A stretch of DNA of 64,000 nt, taken from positions 42,981-106,980 of the forward strand of contig VGES01000005.1 of the NCBI GenBank assembly GCA_016869765.1, given 5' to 3'. Within the stretch, counting starts at the first letter, position 1. Every line of letters begins with the position of its first letter. Shown piece by piece: positions 9,146-17,780 of this stretch. This DNA is from Alphaproteobacteria bacterium (GTDB taxonomy: Bacteria > Pseudomonadota > Alphaproteobacteria > SHVP01). The notes under the pieces were generated by a model, which saw only the letters and a program-made list of their open reading frames with translations, made no database searches and was not told the DNA's origin. Made by a program: the position numbers and the translations under genes.

Positions 9146-10327
9146 TCAGAGCCGGAAGTGTTTCGAGAGTTTCAGCCCCTGGCGCTGATAGTTCGACCCG
9201 AGGTTCTGGCCGTAGATCCGATCGGGTGTTGCCGTCAGCCGCTCGTATAGGAGTTTGCCGACGATCTGACCGTCCTCGAGCAGAAACGGGACCTCGTAGG
9301 ATCGGACTTCGAGTACCGCCCGCGATCCCTCGCCGCCGGCGGCCGTGAAGCCGAACCCGGGATCGAAAAAGCCGGCGTAGTGGACACGGAACTCGCCGTG
9401 CAGCGGATTGAATGGCGCCATTTCGGCCGCGTAGTCCGGTGGCACCGTCACCGCCTCCTTCGAGGCGAGGATATAGAACGCGTTGGGATCGAGGATCAGG
9501 GTCCGCCCTGCATTGGCGTGGATCGGGTCCCAGTAGTCGTCGATGGCATAGCCGCCAACGCGATCGACGTCGACCAGGCCAGCGTGGGCCTTGGCTTTGT
9601 AACCGACCAGGGCTCGGTCGCCCTGGCCCTTGAGATCGACCGAGACCGGGACCCCGCCATGAATGCGCTTGGCGAGTTCGCCTTCGGCGATCTCTGGAGT
9701 TCCGATCAGGCCGACCTCCTCCTGGAGGCGTCGCGCCATAGCATCGGTCGGCCGGGGCGTTCCCCGCCGAAGGCGCAGCTGCAGGAGGCGGGAGCCCTGG
9801 CGCACGACCACGCTGAAGGTTCGTGGGCTGATCTCGGCGTAGAGCGGACCCTTGTAGCCCTCTTCGACACGGTCGAACTCGGTGCCGTGATCGGTGATCA
9901 GGCGCGTGAAGACGTCGAGCCGTCCGGTCGAACTCTTCGGGTTGGCGACGCCGTAGAGACGACGAGGCAGGCGGAGAGCCTCCTGCAACGGCACGATGTA
10001 GACGCAGCCGCGCTCCAGTACGGCGCCTTCGCGGAGGTCGATCTCGTGCATACCGAAGACATCGATCTTCTCCTTGACCGTGTAGCGCTCGCCTGGGAGG
10101 AAACTCGCCCTGACTCGAAACGCCCGCCCGCTGAGGCGCAAATCGATGCTCGCCGGCTGGATCTGATCCTCACCCAAAGGATCGAGGAGCGACCCGATGA
10201 TCCGATCGCGGATGCATTCGCGCAACGTCTGACTGGGCAGGATGCCCGTCGAATAGGTCTCACTCGTCGCGCTGGGTTCCGTTCCATTGCGATCGATCGC
10301 GAGAGGGGACTCGGAGAACACGGCCAT
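9146..10327 (-). CDS. dcd: 2'-deoxycytidine 5'-triphosphate deaminase, double-domain form
   Basis: Deaminates dCTP to dUTP for thymidylate synthesis. At 393 residues it is about twice the length of E. coli Dcd. The N-terminal half contains PASIDLRLS and the nucleotide-binding region PKSSTGRLDVFTR...YKGPLYAEI; a second dUTPase-like fold follows (about residues 220-393). This long form is usual in alphaproteobacteria. The ATG at 10327 is the only good start. It is convergent with the PAP2 gene and divergent from thrC. Confidence 0.9.
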   Translation of the reverse strand: MAVFSESPLAIDRNGTEPSATSETYSTGILPSQTLRECIRDRIIGSLLDPLGEDQIQPASIDLRLSGRAFRVRASFLPGERYTVKEKIDVFGMHEIDLREGAVLERGCVYIVPLQEALRLPRRLYGVANPKSSTGRLDVFTRLITDHGTEFDRVEEGYKGPLYAEISPRTFSVVVRQGSRLLQLRLRRGTPRPTDAMARRLQEEVGLIGTPEIAEGELAKRIHGGVPVSVDLKGQGDRALVGYKAKAHAGLVDVDRVGGYAIDDYWDPIHANAGRTLILDPNAFYILASKEAVTVPPDYAAEMAPFNPLHGEFRVHYAGFFDPGFGFTAAGGEGSRAVLEVRSYEVPFLLEDGQIVGKLLYERLTATPDRIYGQNLGSNYQRQGLKLSKHFRL

Positions 10328-10436
10328 GGTGCGCCGTTGTTACCAGCGCCACTGGCGCGCCACAACGTGAGAACCACTCCCGTGTTTCGAATGTTGTCCG
10401 CCAATTTGTTCACTTGGAGGGACAATGCATGTATCT

Positions 10437-10463
10437 GGATAACCACAGAAAACGGAGTTATCC
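10437..10463. promoter_or_regulatory. Inverted repeat with DnaA-box-like arms upstream of thrC
   Basis: Perfect 7-bp arms GGATAAC (10437-10443) and GTTATCC (10457-10463) flank a 13-nt spacer. The right arm continues as TTATCCCCA, one mismatch from the DnaA box TTATCCACA. It lies in the 238-nt space between dcd and thrC, about 100 nt before the thrC start. It could be a regulator site or an RNA hairpin; nothing decides between them. Confidence 0.35.
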
Positions 10464-10565
10464 CCACGTTTCTCTGCCGGGATCGACTAGGCGCAGTTTG
10501 AGCAGGTTCGGTTGCCGGGCCGGGGGGACGCCGCTAGTCTACGCGCCCATTTCAGGAAACGTTCC

Positions 10566-11984
10566 GTGCAGTATGTCAGCACCCGGGGTGTCGCCCCGGT
10601 TCTCGATTTCACCGATGTGTTGCTCGCGGGTCTGGCGCGCGATGGCGGCCTCTATGTGCCGGCAAGTTGGCCGCGGCTGTCATACGAAGAGATTGCGGCG
10701 TTGGCTGGTCGCTCGTACGTCGATGTGGCCACAACCGTCATCGCCCCGTTTGTCGCGGGCGCCCTTTCGCCCGCCGATCTTCGTCGTCATCTCACGGCCG
10801 CTTACGCTGGCTTCAGCCACCGCGCGATTGCGCCGCTGCGGCAGTTGGGCGACGACGAATGGCTGCTCGAGTTGTTCCACGGTCCGACGCAGTCCTTCAA
10901 GGACTATGCCCTGCAATTGCTCGGCCGCCTGTTCGACGACGTGTTGGCGCGACGCGGACAGTCGGTGACCATCGTCGGGGCGACCTCGGGCGACACCGGG
11001 TCGGCTGCGATCGAAGCGTGTCGCGACCGGCCGTCGATGGACGTGTTCATTCTGTTTCCGAACGGCCGAGTCTCGGAGATTCAGCGCCGGCAAATGACCA
11101 CCGTCGAGTCCGCCAACATCCACTGCATTGCGGTCGAGGGCACCTTCGATGACTGCCAAGCGTTGGTCAAAGCGATGTTCGACGATCACGCGTTTCGCGA
11201 TCGCCATCGTTTGGCGGCGGTCAATTCGATCAACTGGGGCCGGATCATGGCGCAGGTGGTCTACTACTTCACCGCAGCCCTGGCGCTGGGGGCCCCGGCA
11301 CGTCCTGTCATGTTCTCTGTGCCGACCGGGAATTTCGGTGATGTGTTCGCGGGTTACGTTGCGGCGCAGATGGGATTGCCGGTGGCGGGGTTGGTCGTCG
11401 CCACCAACATCAACGACATACTCGCGCGATTCTTCGCGTCGGGGCGTTACCAGCCTCGGGGTGTGGTCGCTACCACAAGCCCGAGTATGGACATCCAGGT
11501 GTCATCGAATTTCGAGCGGCTGTTGTTCGACTTGACCGGGCGAGATGGCCGCGTGGTTTCCGGGCTGATGGCCGATCTCAAGTCCGCCGGCGCATTCAAG
11601 GTGGGTGACAACGTACTGGCAGCCGCCTCACCGCTGTTTACCGCGGCCCGCATCGAGGAGGCCGAGGCGGCAGCCACCATTGCGGCCGAGGGCCGCCACG
11701 GTGGTGTGCTTCTCGATCCCCACTCGGCGATCGCCGTTGCTGCGGCACGGAAGGTCAAGCGAACGCGGGGCGTCCCGATCGTCAGTCTGGCGACCGCCCA
11801 CGCCGCGAAGTTTCCCGACGCCGTGGCACGCGCCAGTGGCGTCCGCCCCACGTTGCCCGCCAACATGGAGGGCCTCTTGACCCGGCCTGAACGGGTCACC
11901 GTCCTGCCCAATGACCTCGACGCCGTACGACGCTTCGTCACCGGGCGGGCGCGCGTGAGTCAGCCTCAGAGAGTACCTGCATGA
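10566..11984 (+). CDS. thrC: Threonine synthase
   Basis: PLP enzyme converting O-phosphohomoserine to threonine. The 472-residue protein has the PLP lysine at K112 in GPTQSFKDYALQ and the phosphate-binding loop VGATSGDTGSAA, both typical of the long bacterial form. The start is taken as GTG 10566 with AGGAAA 6 nt upstream, giving MQYVSTRG, the usual N-terminus. thrB, the preceding step, is about 6 kb away on the other strand. The stop overlaps the M16 peptidase start. Confidence 0.94.
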   Translation: MQYVSTRGVAPVLDFTDVLLAGLARDGGLYVPASWPRLSYEEIAALAGRSYVDVATTVIAPFVAGALSPADLRRHLTAAYAGFSHRAIAPLRQLGDDEWLLELFHGPTQSFKDYALQLLGRLFDDVLARRGQSVTIVGATSGDTGSAAIEACRDRPSMDVFILFPNGRVSEIQRRQMTTVESANIHCIAVEGTFDDCQALVKAMFDDHAFRDRHRLAAVNSINWGRIMAQVVYYFTAALALGAPARPVMFSVPTGNFGDVFAGYVAAQMGLPVAGLVVATNINDILARFFASGRYQPRGVVATTSPSMDIQVSSNFERLLFDLTGRDGRVVSGLMADLKSAGAFKVGDNVLAAASPLFTAARIEEAEAAATIAAEGRHGGVLLDPHSAIAVAAARKVKRTRGVPIVSLATAHAAKFPDAVARASGVRPTLPANMEGLLTRPERVTVLPNDLDAVRRFVTGRARVSQPQRVPA

Positions 11985-13246
11985 ACGGACCGCAGACGAC
12001 CACCTTGGCGAACGGCCTGCGCATCGTGAGTGAGGATTCGCCTCACCTCGAGACCTCGGCGGTCGGTATCTGGGTCGACACCGGCGCACGCAACGAAGCG
12101 GCCGAGGTTAATGGGATTTCGCACGTGTTGGAGCATATGGCGTTCAAGGGCACGACGTCGCGTTCGGCCCGTCGCATCGCCGAGGAGATCGAGGCCGTTG
12201 GTGGTCACCTGAACGCGTACACCTCGCGCGAACAGACCGCCTACTACGCGCGAATCCTGAAGAACGACGTCGCGCTTGCCGTCGACCTTCTGGCGGACAT
12301 CCTGCAACGCTCGGTTTTTGATGCCGAAGAGCTGGCTCGGGAGCAGCAGGTCATCATTCAGGAGATCGGCCAAACCAACGACACGCCGGACGACCTCGTA
12401 TTCGACCACTTTCAGGAGACCGCCTTTCCCGATCAGGCCGTGGGGCGATCCATTCTGGGAACGCCCGAGCGAGTGGCAGGGTTTCGGCGGGACGACCTCC
12501 AGCGTTACCTCGCGCGCCAGTATCGCGCGCCCCACATGGTGCTTTCGGCGGCCGGACGGGTCGATCACGCGGCCCTGGTCGCCCTGGCGTCGCGTGCGTT
12601 TGGGGCCTTGCCCGCCGGCGAACTCGACACCCCACAAGCCGCTCGCTACGCAGGCGGGGACCGGCGCGAGGATCGTGACCTCGAGCAGATCCATCTGGTC
12701 GCCGGCTTCAATGGCGTGCGTTATGACGACCCGGACTACTACACGGCTCAGGTGTTTTCGACCGTCTTGGGCGGCGGCATGTCCTCGCGCCTCTTCCAGG
12801 AGGTCCGCGAGAAGCGGGGGCTGTGTTACGCCATTTATTCGTTCTCCTCGTCGTTCGTCGACGGCGGGATCTTCGGGATCTATGCCGGGACAGGCGGCGA
12901 CAAGCTTGCCGAACTCATGCCGGCCATGGTCGGAGAGTTGGGTGGGCTCTCGGGCCCTATTCCGGAGGAAGAGATCGATCGCGCGCGAGCCCAGCTCAAA
13001 GCCGGCCTGTTGATGGCGCTCGAGAGTTCGTCGGCACGGTGCGAGCAGTTTGCCCGCCAGACACTGATCTTTGGGCGCGTGCTGTCGACCCGCGAAATCG
13101 TCGAACGGATCGATGCAGTCGACGCCCGGGCGCTATCGCGGTTCGCCGAACGCTTGCTGGCCGGCGGGTCCCCGACGCTGACGGCCTTGGGTCCAGTGGC
13201 GCCGCTTGAAGCGTACGACGTCTTTACGGCAAGATTTGGCCGCTAG
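11981..13246 (+). CDS. M16 family zinc peptidase (processing-peptidase type)
   Basis: The 421-residue protein has the inverted zinc motif H48-x-x-E51-H52 (SHVLEHMAFKGT) followed by the ESVGG-like EAVGGHLNAYTSREQTAYYA, both typical of active M16B subunits related to mitochondrial processing peptidase. The C-terminal half carries GGGMSSRLFQEVREKRGLCY. No signal peptide is visible, so it is cytoplasmic. It is coupled to thrC by an ATGA overlap, an arrangement I recognise as common in alphaproteobacteria. Confidence 0.93.
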   Translation: MNGPQTTTLANGLRIVSEDSPHLETSAVGIWVDTGARNEAAEVNGISHVLEHMAFKGTTSRSARRIAEEIEAVGGHLNAYTSREQTAYYARILKNDVALAVDLLADILQRSVFDAEELAREQQVIIQEIGQTNDTPDDLVFDHFQETAFPDQAVGRSILGTPERVAGFRRDDLQRYLARQYRAPHMVLSAAGRVDHAALVALASRAFGALPAGELDTPQAARYAGGDRREDRDLEQIHLVAGFNGVRYDDPDYYTAQVFSTVLGGGMSSRLFQEVREKRGLCYAIYSFSSSFVDGGIFGIYAGTGGDKLAELMPAMVGELGGLSGPIPEEEIDRARAQLKAGLLMALESSSARCEQFARQTLIFGRVLSTREIVERIDAVDARALSRFAERLLAGGSPTLTALGPVAPLEAYDVFTARFGR

Positions 13247-13277
13247 AGTCGTTTCGCCTACGGAGGGATGACTGCGC

Positions 13278-13898
13278 ATGGCGCTTCTGCGTAGCCTAAC
13301 GCTGGCCGGCGCACCGGAGCTTCGCGGCCCCGACGTGTATCTGCGCATGCCGTTGCTCTCGGACTACTACACCTGGGCGAAGCTGCGTGAAGAGTCGCGA
13401 GAATTCCTCGAGCCGTGGGAGCCTGCCTGGTCGGCGGACGCTCTGTCCAAATCGGCCTACAGGCGTCGTCTCAAACGCTACGCCCGGGAACTACGCGACG
13501 ATGAGGGGATCGCATTCTTCATTTTTCGCCGTGCCGACGACGCCCTGGTGGGCGGTATCACGCTCAGTCAGATTCGTCGTGGCGTAACCCAGTCTTGCTC
13601 CGTCGGCTATTGGATGGGGCAACGTTATGCCCGCCGCGGCTACATGTATGGCGCAGTGACCGAGGTCGTACGGTTCGTATTCGACGAGCTGCGCCTGCAT
13701 CGGCTCGAGGCGGCCTGCGTTCCGACCAATGCGCCCTCGATGGCGTTGCTGACCAAGGCTGGTTTTCGCTTCGAGGGTCTGGCGCGCCAATTCCTCTGCA
13801 TCAACGGCGTGTGGCGCGATCACAATCTCTTCGCGATGCTGTCGAGCGACCCGCGACCGGCGCATGTTCCCCGGCTTCGCGCTGCCAATCAGGCCTAG
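13278..13898 (+). CDS. GNAT N-acetyltransferase, RimJ type
   Basis: The 206-residue protein matches the RimJ/RimL acetyltransferase family, which acetylates N-terminal amines such as that of ribosomal protein S5. The GNAT core is visible: GGITLSQIRRG, the acetyl-CoA loop in MGQRYARRGYMYGAV, then LHRLEAACVPTNAPSMALLTKAGFRFEG. A GGAGGG ribosome-binding site precedes the ATG. The gene ends 2 nt from the convergent YqgE gene. The substrate is inferred from family only. Confidence 0.87.
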   Translation: MALLRSLTLAGAPELRGPDVYLRMPLLSDYYTWAKLREESREFLEPWEPAWSADALSKSAYRRRLKRYARELRDDEGIAFFIFRRADDALVGGITLSQIRRGVTQSCSVGYWMGQRYARRGYMYGAVTEVVRFVFDELRLHRLEAACVPTNAPSMALLTKAGFRFEGLARQFLCINGVWRDHNLFAMLSSDPRPAHVPRLRAANQA

Positions 13899-13900
13899 GG

Positions 13901-14503
13901 TCAGGCTCGTCCTGCTTGGCTCGACAGGAGTGAAACGTCGAAGCCGATCTTGCGCACGGCCAGATCCCACTTCTGCTCGAGGTCGGCGTTGAACAGCAGT
14001 TCCGGATCGGCGGACACGTGCAGCCAAGCGTTGGCCTGGATCTCGCCGTCGAGTTGCCCCGGTCCCCAGCCCGCATAACCGAGGGCAAACAACGACCGTG
14101 TCGGGCCTGTGCCGGTTGCGATGTCGCGCAGGACGCCGATCGACGCCGTCAGGCCGATATCACCGTCGATCTTGAGCGTCGAATCCCCGTCGTAGTCGGC
14201 GCTATGCAGAACGAACCCGCGGCCCGATTCGACGGGTCCGCCGAAATGGATGCGGATATCGCGTGTCGGCGCCGGAAGATCGATCTCGAGTTGCTTCAAA
14301 AGGGCTGGGAACGAAATGCTGTCGATCAGGCGATTCACGACCAAACCCATCGCACCGGCCGGGCTGTGAGCGCACATGTAAATCACGGTGCGCGCGAAGC
14401 GCTCATCCGACATCGTCGGCATGGCGATCAGCAACTGACCTTTGAGCGACGTATCGGGTTTTGCGCTCGCACCCACGGCGGTTCTCCCGCTCCGACGCGT
14501 CAA
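13901..14503 (-). CDS. YqgE/AlgH family protein
   Basis: A 200-residue member of the DUF179 family: LKGQLLIAMPTMSDERFARTVIYMCAHSPAGAMGLVVNR is the conserved N-terminal signature, and the C-terminal ALGYAGWGPGQLDGEIQ is also typical. The family is often called AlgH after a Pseudomonas alginate locus, but no enzymatic role is agreed. The first about 20 residues are unconserved, so the start may lie a little downstream. Confidence 0.88.
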   Translation of the reverse strand: MTRRSGRTAVGASAKPDTSLKGQLLIAMPTMSDERFARTVIYMCAHSPAGAMGLVVNRLIDSISFPALLKQLEIDLPAPTRDIRIHFGGPVESGRGFVLHSADYDGDSTLKIDGDIGLTASIGVLRDIATGTGPTRSLFALGYAGWGPGQLDGEIQANAWLHVSADPELLFNADLEQKWDLAVRKIGFDVSLLSSQAGRA

Positions 14504-14548
14504 TTCTAGTCGCGAGGGTTTCGTCCTGCCAGCGCCCTCGGAGTGGCT

Positions 14549-15763
14549 TCAGCCCTTGGACGGCGGCATGACGTGTGAAGCTCCCGGGCTCATGATTCCG
14601 CGTGCGGCGACGCCGAGGGCCCAGCGGCCATAGTGCGGCATCGTGGCGTCCCAAGAGACGCCGACCTGGGTCGTCATGGCGTGAATGTCGCGGTAGTAGC
14701 GATTGAGCGGGTTGTCGTCGAAGATCCCGAGCGCTCCCATCTGGCGGACGAGCCGGGTGACCGCGCGGACGCACTGTTCGGCGATATAACCCCGGTTGCG
14801 CACCAGTTCGACCTTCTCTTTTTCACTGAGGAGTTGGCCGGCTTTGCCGCGTTCGTGCAGCAGTTCGAGGTCGTGGCGGGCGACCAGGTCGGCGGCGTGA
14901 ACCTCGGCGGACGATTCCGACAGTCGCAAGTGCACCGCATCGCTGTCAGTCACCCGCTGTCCAGTCAGGGCCGAGACGCGATTTCGCGTGATCTCGATGT
15001 AGGCCTCGACGGCACCCTCGGCCGTGCCGACCACGGGGCCGAGCGGACTCGAGCCGTGCACGTGCGGCCCCATCTCCATGGCGTAGATGTATCCCGGGTT
15101 GTGCCTGCATCCCGGGGGATTGGCATTGTTGAAGACGTCGAATCGGATAGCGCGATGCTCCGGGACGAAGGCCTTTTGGACGCTCATGTCCTTGGTCCCC
15201 GTGCCGCGCATGCCGATCGTGTGCCACGTATCGTCGACCGTGTAATCCTTGCGCGGCACCAGGAAGTACCAACGGGCCGGACCTTCGCCGTCGATGGCGC
15301 CGTTGGCCAGGCCCCACGCCGAATGATCGATCCCGCTCGAAAAGCAATAGTTGCCCTCGACGATGAACCCACCTTTGACACGGGTCGCCTTGGCATTCGG
15401 TCGGGTCGTCGAGCTGGTCGCGACGATGATGTCTTTGCTGCCGGCCCACACCTCGTCCTGAGCCTCGGCGCCGAAGCGCGCGGCATGGCACAGGTGCTGG
15501 CCGACCACCGACACGACCCAAGCCGTCGACGGACAGCCATGGGCGATGATCTTCGAGACGTAGTACTGCGTCCCCCACGGCATTTCCCAGCCGTCATAGC
15601 GGCGAGGCTGGAAATAGCGCAGCAGGCCGGCGTCGAAGAGCTTGCGAACGGTCTCCGATGAGAGCGTGCGTCGCTGATCGGCGGCGGCGGCTTCGTCCTT
15701 GAGGTGGGGGACAACACCCCACGCGCGTTTCTCGAGCTCGGCTAGGGTTGGGACCTTGGTCAT
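14549..15763 (-). CDS. Acyl-CoA-dehydrogenase-fold flavin monooxygenase (HsaA/DszC-like)
   Basis: The 404-residue protein has the acyl-CoA dehydrogenase fold but resembles the two-component flavin-dependent hydroxylases. TLSSETVRKLFDAGLLRYFQPRRYDGWE opens the N-terminal domain; TWHTIGMRGTGTKDMSV and the C-terminal RAVTRLVRQMGALGIFDDNPLNRYYRDIHAMT are typical of that group. Such enzymes use reduced FMN or FAD from a separate reductase to oxygenate aromatic or sulfur substrates. No reductase is nearby. It forms an operon with the IclR regulator (ATGA overlap at 15760-15763). The substrate is unknown. Confidence 0.8.
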   Translation of the reverse strand: MTKVPTLAELEKRAWGVVPHLKDEAAAADQRRTLSSETVRKLFDAGLLRYFQPRRYDGWEMPWGTQYYVSKIIAHGCPSTAWVVSVVGQHLCHAARFGAEAQDEVWAGSKDIIVATSSTTRPNAKATRVKGGFIVEGNYCFSSGIDHSAWGLANGAIDGEGPARWYFLVPRKDYTVDDTWHTIGMRGTGTKDMSVQKAFVPEHRAIRFDVFNNANPPGCRHNPGYIYAMEMGPHVHGSSPLGPVVGTAEGAVEAYIEITRNRVSALTGQRVTDSDAVHLRLSESSAEVHAADLVARHDLELLHERGKAGQLLSEKEKVELVRNRGYIAEQCVRAVTRLVRQMGALGIFDDNPLNRYYRDIHAMTTQVGVSWDATMPHYGRWALGVAARGIMSPGASHVMPPSKG

Positions 15764-16623
15764 CTGGATTCTCCTCCTGTTCGCCGGCGGCCACGAGGGC
15801 GCTCCTCGTGCTGCGGGCTTTCTTGTTCCTGGGATCGATGAGGCGCGCGGAATCCGAGACGTTCACTCAGGCGGGCACAGGCCTCCGCCAACGCCCGAGC
15901 GTTGCGGCCCTTCCAGTCGAGGTCAAACGTCGACATCGGGCCGATGAGGGCGAACACCATGGCGATGCGCCCGGCGTGATCGAAGACCGGAGCGCTCAAG
16001 GCCGCGATCCCGGCGTGAAGGTCGCCCTCGGAGCGCGCCATGCCGCGCCCTCGGATGTCGTTGAGGAGCGCTTGATAACCGCGGCGGTCGAGTCGGCGGC
16101 CCATATGGGTGGGCAAGTCTCCCGCGGCCAATTCGCGCTCGATGATCGGGCCGATTACCGCGTTGGGAAGGTATGCGGCGAAGACGCGTGCGCTGGCAGC
16201 CGCGAGGATCGGCAGCGTCGCTCCCGTCCGCACGTTCACGGTGATCGTTCGTGCCGGCTGCTCGACCCGGGCGACCACGGCCAGACCATCGCCCCAAATG
16301 ACCTGCACGGCCGTCTGATCGACGGTATCGCGCAGGCGCGCCAGTTCATCCCAGGCCACGCGATGAGTGTCCAAGCGTGCCAAAGCCGAGAGACCGAGGT
16401 TCACCGCGAGCGGGCCCAGACCATAGTCGCCGGAATCCGGCGTCCGTGCGATCAGTCGCGCCCGCCCGAGGCTGACCAAGTAGCGATGCGCCTTGGCTGG
16501 CGCGAGATCGGCGGCCTGGGCCAGTTCCTTGAGGCTCATGTCGCGGCCGGCCGCGGCGAGCTCTGCAACCAAGGCGAGCCCGATTTCGACCGAACGCACG
16601 CCCTGCTGTGGCCGTTGTCCCAT
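15760..16623 (-). CDS. IclR family transcriptional regulator
   Basis: The 287-residue protein has an N-terminal winged helix (MSLKELAQAADLAPAKAHRYLVSLGRARLIAR, about residues 29-60) and a C-terminal IclR effector domain with GYQALLNDIRGRGMARSEGDLHAGIAALSAPVFD. It is the first gene of a two-gene operon with the flavin monooxygenase, so it probably controls that gene and itself. A palindrome lies 5 nt upstream of its ATG. The C-terminal tail beyond about residue 260 is charged and looks disordered. Confidence 0.9.
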   Translation of the reverse strand: MGQRPQQGVRSVEIGLALVAELAAAGRDMSLKELAQAADLAPAKAHRYLVSLGRARLIARTPDSGDYGLGPLAVNLGLSALARLDTHRVAWDELARLRDTVDQTAVQVIWGDGLAVVARVEQPARTITVNVRTGATLPILAAASARVFAAYLPNAVIGPIIERELAAGDLPTHMGRRLDRRGYQALLNDIRGRGMARSEGDLHAGIAALSAPVFDHAGRIAMVFALIGPMSTFDLDWKGRNARALAEACARLSERLGFRAPHRSQEQESPQHEERPRGRRRTGGESR

Positions 16624-16628
16624 GGCTC

Positions 16629-16651
16629 ATTACACATTGTGTAATCGATTA
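16629..16651. promoter_or_regulatory. Candidate IclR operator: two overlapping palindromes
   Basis: ATTACAC (16629-16635), a 3-nt spacer and GTGTAAT (16639-16645) form a perfect 7-bp inverted repeat. A second 10-bp palindrome, TAATCGATTA (16642-16651), overlaps it. The block begins 5 nt upstream of the IclR start codon on the minus strand and lies upstream of the plus-strand peroxiredoxin promoter. Size and placement fit autoregulation by the IclR protein; binding is inferred. Confidence 0.55.
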
Positions 16652-16663
16652 TGAAAAGGCCTC

Positions 16664-16692
16664 TTGCTGCGGCGGCGCGCCCGCCCTATATC
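16664..16692 (+). promoter_or_regulatory. Sigma70-like promoter for the peroxiredoxin gene
   Basis: TTGCTG (16664-16669) and TATATC (16687-16692) are separated by 17 nt. Transcription would start near 16700 and leave a leader of about 108 nt before the peroxiredoxin ATG. Matches are 4 of 6 and 5 of 6 to the consensus. Confidence 0.5.
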
Positions 16693-16807
16693 GGCGGCGA
16701 CCGGTGAAGCCCTTCCCAAGGCGTGGGTCTGCGGCTTTAATGGTTTTTCCGGCGCCCCCGGCCAGAGGGCGCACGATCAACACACAAGGGACGGAGGACC
16801 CAGGGCG

Positions 16808-17287
16808 ATGGCGATCAAAGAAGGCGATAAACTTCCCGAAGCGACGTTCATGACGATGACGGCGACCGGCCCCAAGCCGATGACGACCAAGGAGCTATTC
16901 GGCGGCAAAAAGGTGGCCCTTTTTGCAGTCCCTGGTGCGTTCACGCCCACCTGCTCGGCCCAGCACCTGCCGGGCTTCCTCAACAACTTCGATGCCTTCA
17001 AGAAGAAGGGCGTCGACACCGTGGCGTGCATGGCCGTCAACGACGCTTTCGTCATGTCGGCGTGGGGCAAGGACCGCAACGTCGGCGAAAAGATCCTGAT
17101 GTTGGGCGACGGCAACGCCGATTTCACCAAGAAGATCGGGCTCGAGTTGGATGCATCCAAGTTCGGCCTCGGCGGCCGTTCGAAGCGGTTTTCGATGTAT
17201 GTCGTCGACGGCGTCCTTAAGAAGCTCAATGTCGACGAGGGCGGGTTCGAGAAGACCAAAGCCGAGGTCTTGTTGACCCAGATCTAG
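16808..17287 (+). CDS. Peroxiredoxin (Prx5 / hybrid Prx type)
   Basis: Thiol peroxidase of 159 residues that reduces hydrogen peroxide and alkyl hydroperoxides. The peroxidatic cysteine is C49 in VPGAFTPTCSAQHLPGF, the Prx5 signature; VNDAFVMSAWGKD follows. No glutaredoxin domain is fused. The start at 16808 has GGAGG upstream and gives the standard MAIKEGDKLPEATF beginning; the frame is open further upstream but without similarity. A strong hairpin follows the stop. Confidence 0.93.
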   Translation: MAIKEGDKLPEATFMTMTATGPKPMTTKELFGGKKVALFAVPGAFTPTCSAQHLPGFLNNFDAFKKKGVDTVACMAVNDAFVMSAWGKDRNVGEKILMLGDGNADFTKKIGLELDASKFGLGGRSKRFSMYVVDGVLKKLNVDEGGFEKTKAEVLLTQI

Positions 17288-17312
17288 ATTTCGCCGGAAA
17301 TTTCGGCGCGGA

Positions 17313-17336
17313 AACGGGGGCCTACGGGCCCCCGTT
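17313..17336. terminator. Hairpin between convergent peroxiredoxin and rnhA genes
   Basis: AACGGGGGCC (17313-17322), loop TACG and GGCCCCCGTT (17327-17336) give a perfect 10-bp GC-rich stem. It has no long T-run on either side, but its position between two converging genes suggests a bidirectional terminator. It overlaps the last base of the rnhA stop codon. Confidence 0.6.
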
Positions 17337-17780
17337 GTCGCTTGGGCTCGCGATTCCGCGCCGAGCGAGCGCATCGGCGCGTTCATTCTCTGGGTGGCCG
17401 GCGTGCCCCCGCACCCAATGCCACGTCACGTGATGACGGCCGATCGCCGTTTCGAGGCGTTGCCACAGGTCCACGTTCTTGACCGGCTTGCGATCGGCGG
17501 TCCGCCATCCGTTCTTCTTCCAGCGTTTGATCCATTGCGTGATGCCGTCACGCAGGTAGGTGCTGTCGGTATGGAGATGAACCGTTGATAGGCGCTTCAG
17601 CGCCTCCAGGGCTTGAATCGCCGCCATCATCTCCATGCGATTGTTGGTCGTCTCCGGTTCGCCGCCGAATAGTTCGCGTTCGTGGGTCCCGGAACGAAGG
17701 ACGACTCCCCAGCCACCGGGCCCGGGATTTCCTGAGCACGCGCCATCGGTATAGACGTGGACGGTCGGATGGTCCGTCAC
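17322..17780 (-). CDS. rnhA: Ribonuclease HI
   Basis: Degrades the RNA strand of RNA-DNA hybrids. The 152-residue protein has the four catalytic acids D12 ([16 protein letters not shown]), E50 (NNRMEMM), D72 (HTDSTY) and D136 (NERADALAR). GTG 17780 is chosen as start because it overlaps the thrB stop (GTGA) and gives the normal N-terminus [13 protein letters not shown]; a longer upstream frame exists but lies over thrB. The thrB-rnhA pairing is common in alphaproteobacteria. Confidence 0.94.
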   Translation of the reverse strand: MTDHPTVHVYTDGACSGNPGPGGWGVVLRSGTHERELFGGEPETTNNRMEMMAAIQALEALKRLSTVHLHTDSTYLRDGITQWIKRWKKNGWRTADRKPVKNVDLWQRLETAIGRHHVTWHWVRGHAGHPENERADALARRGIASPSDNGGP

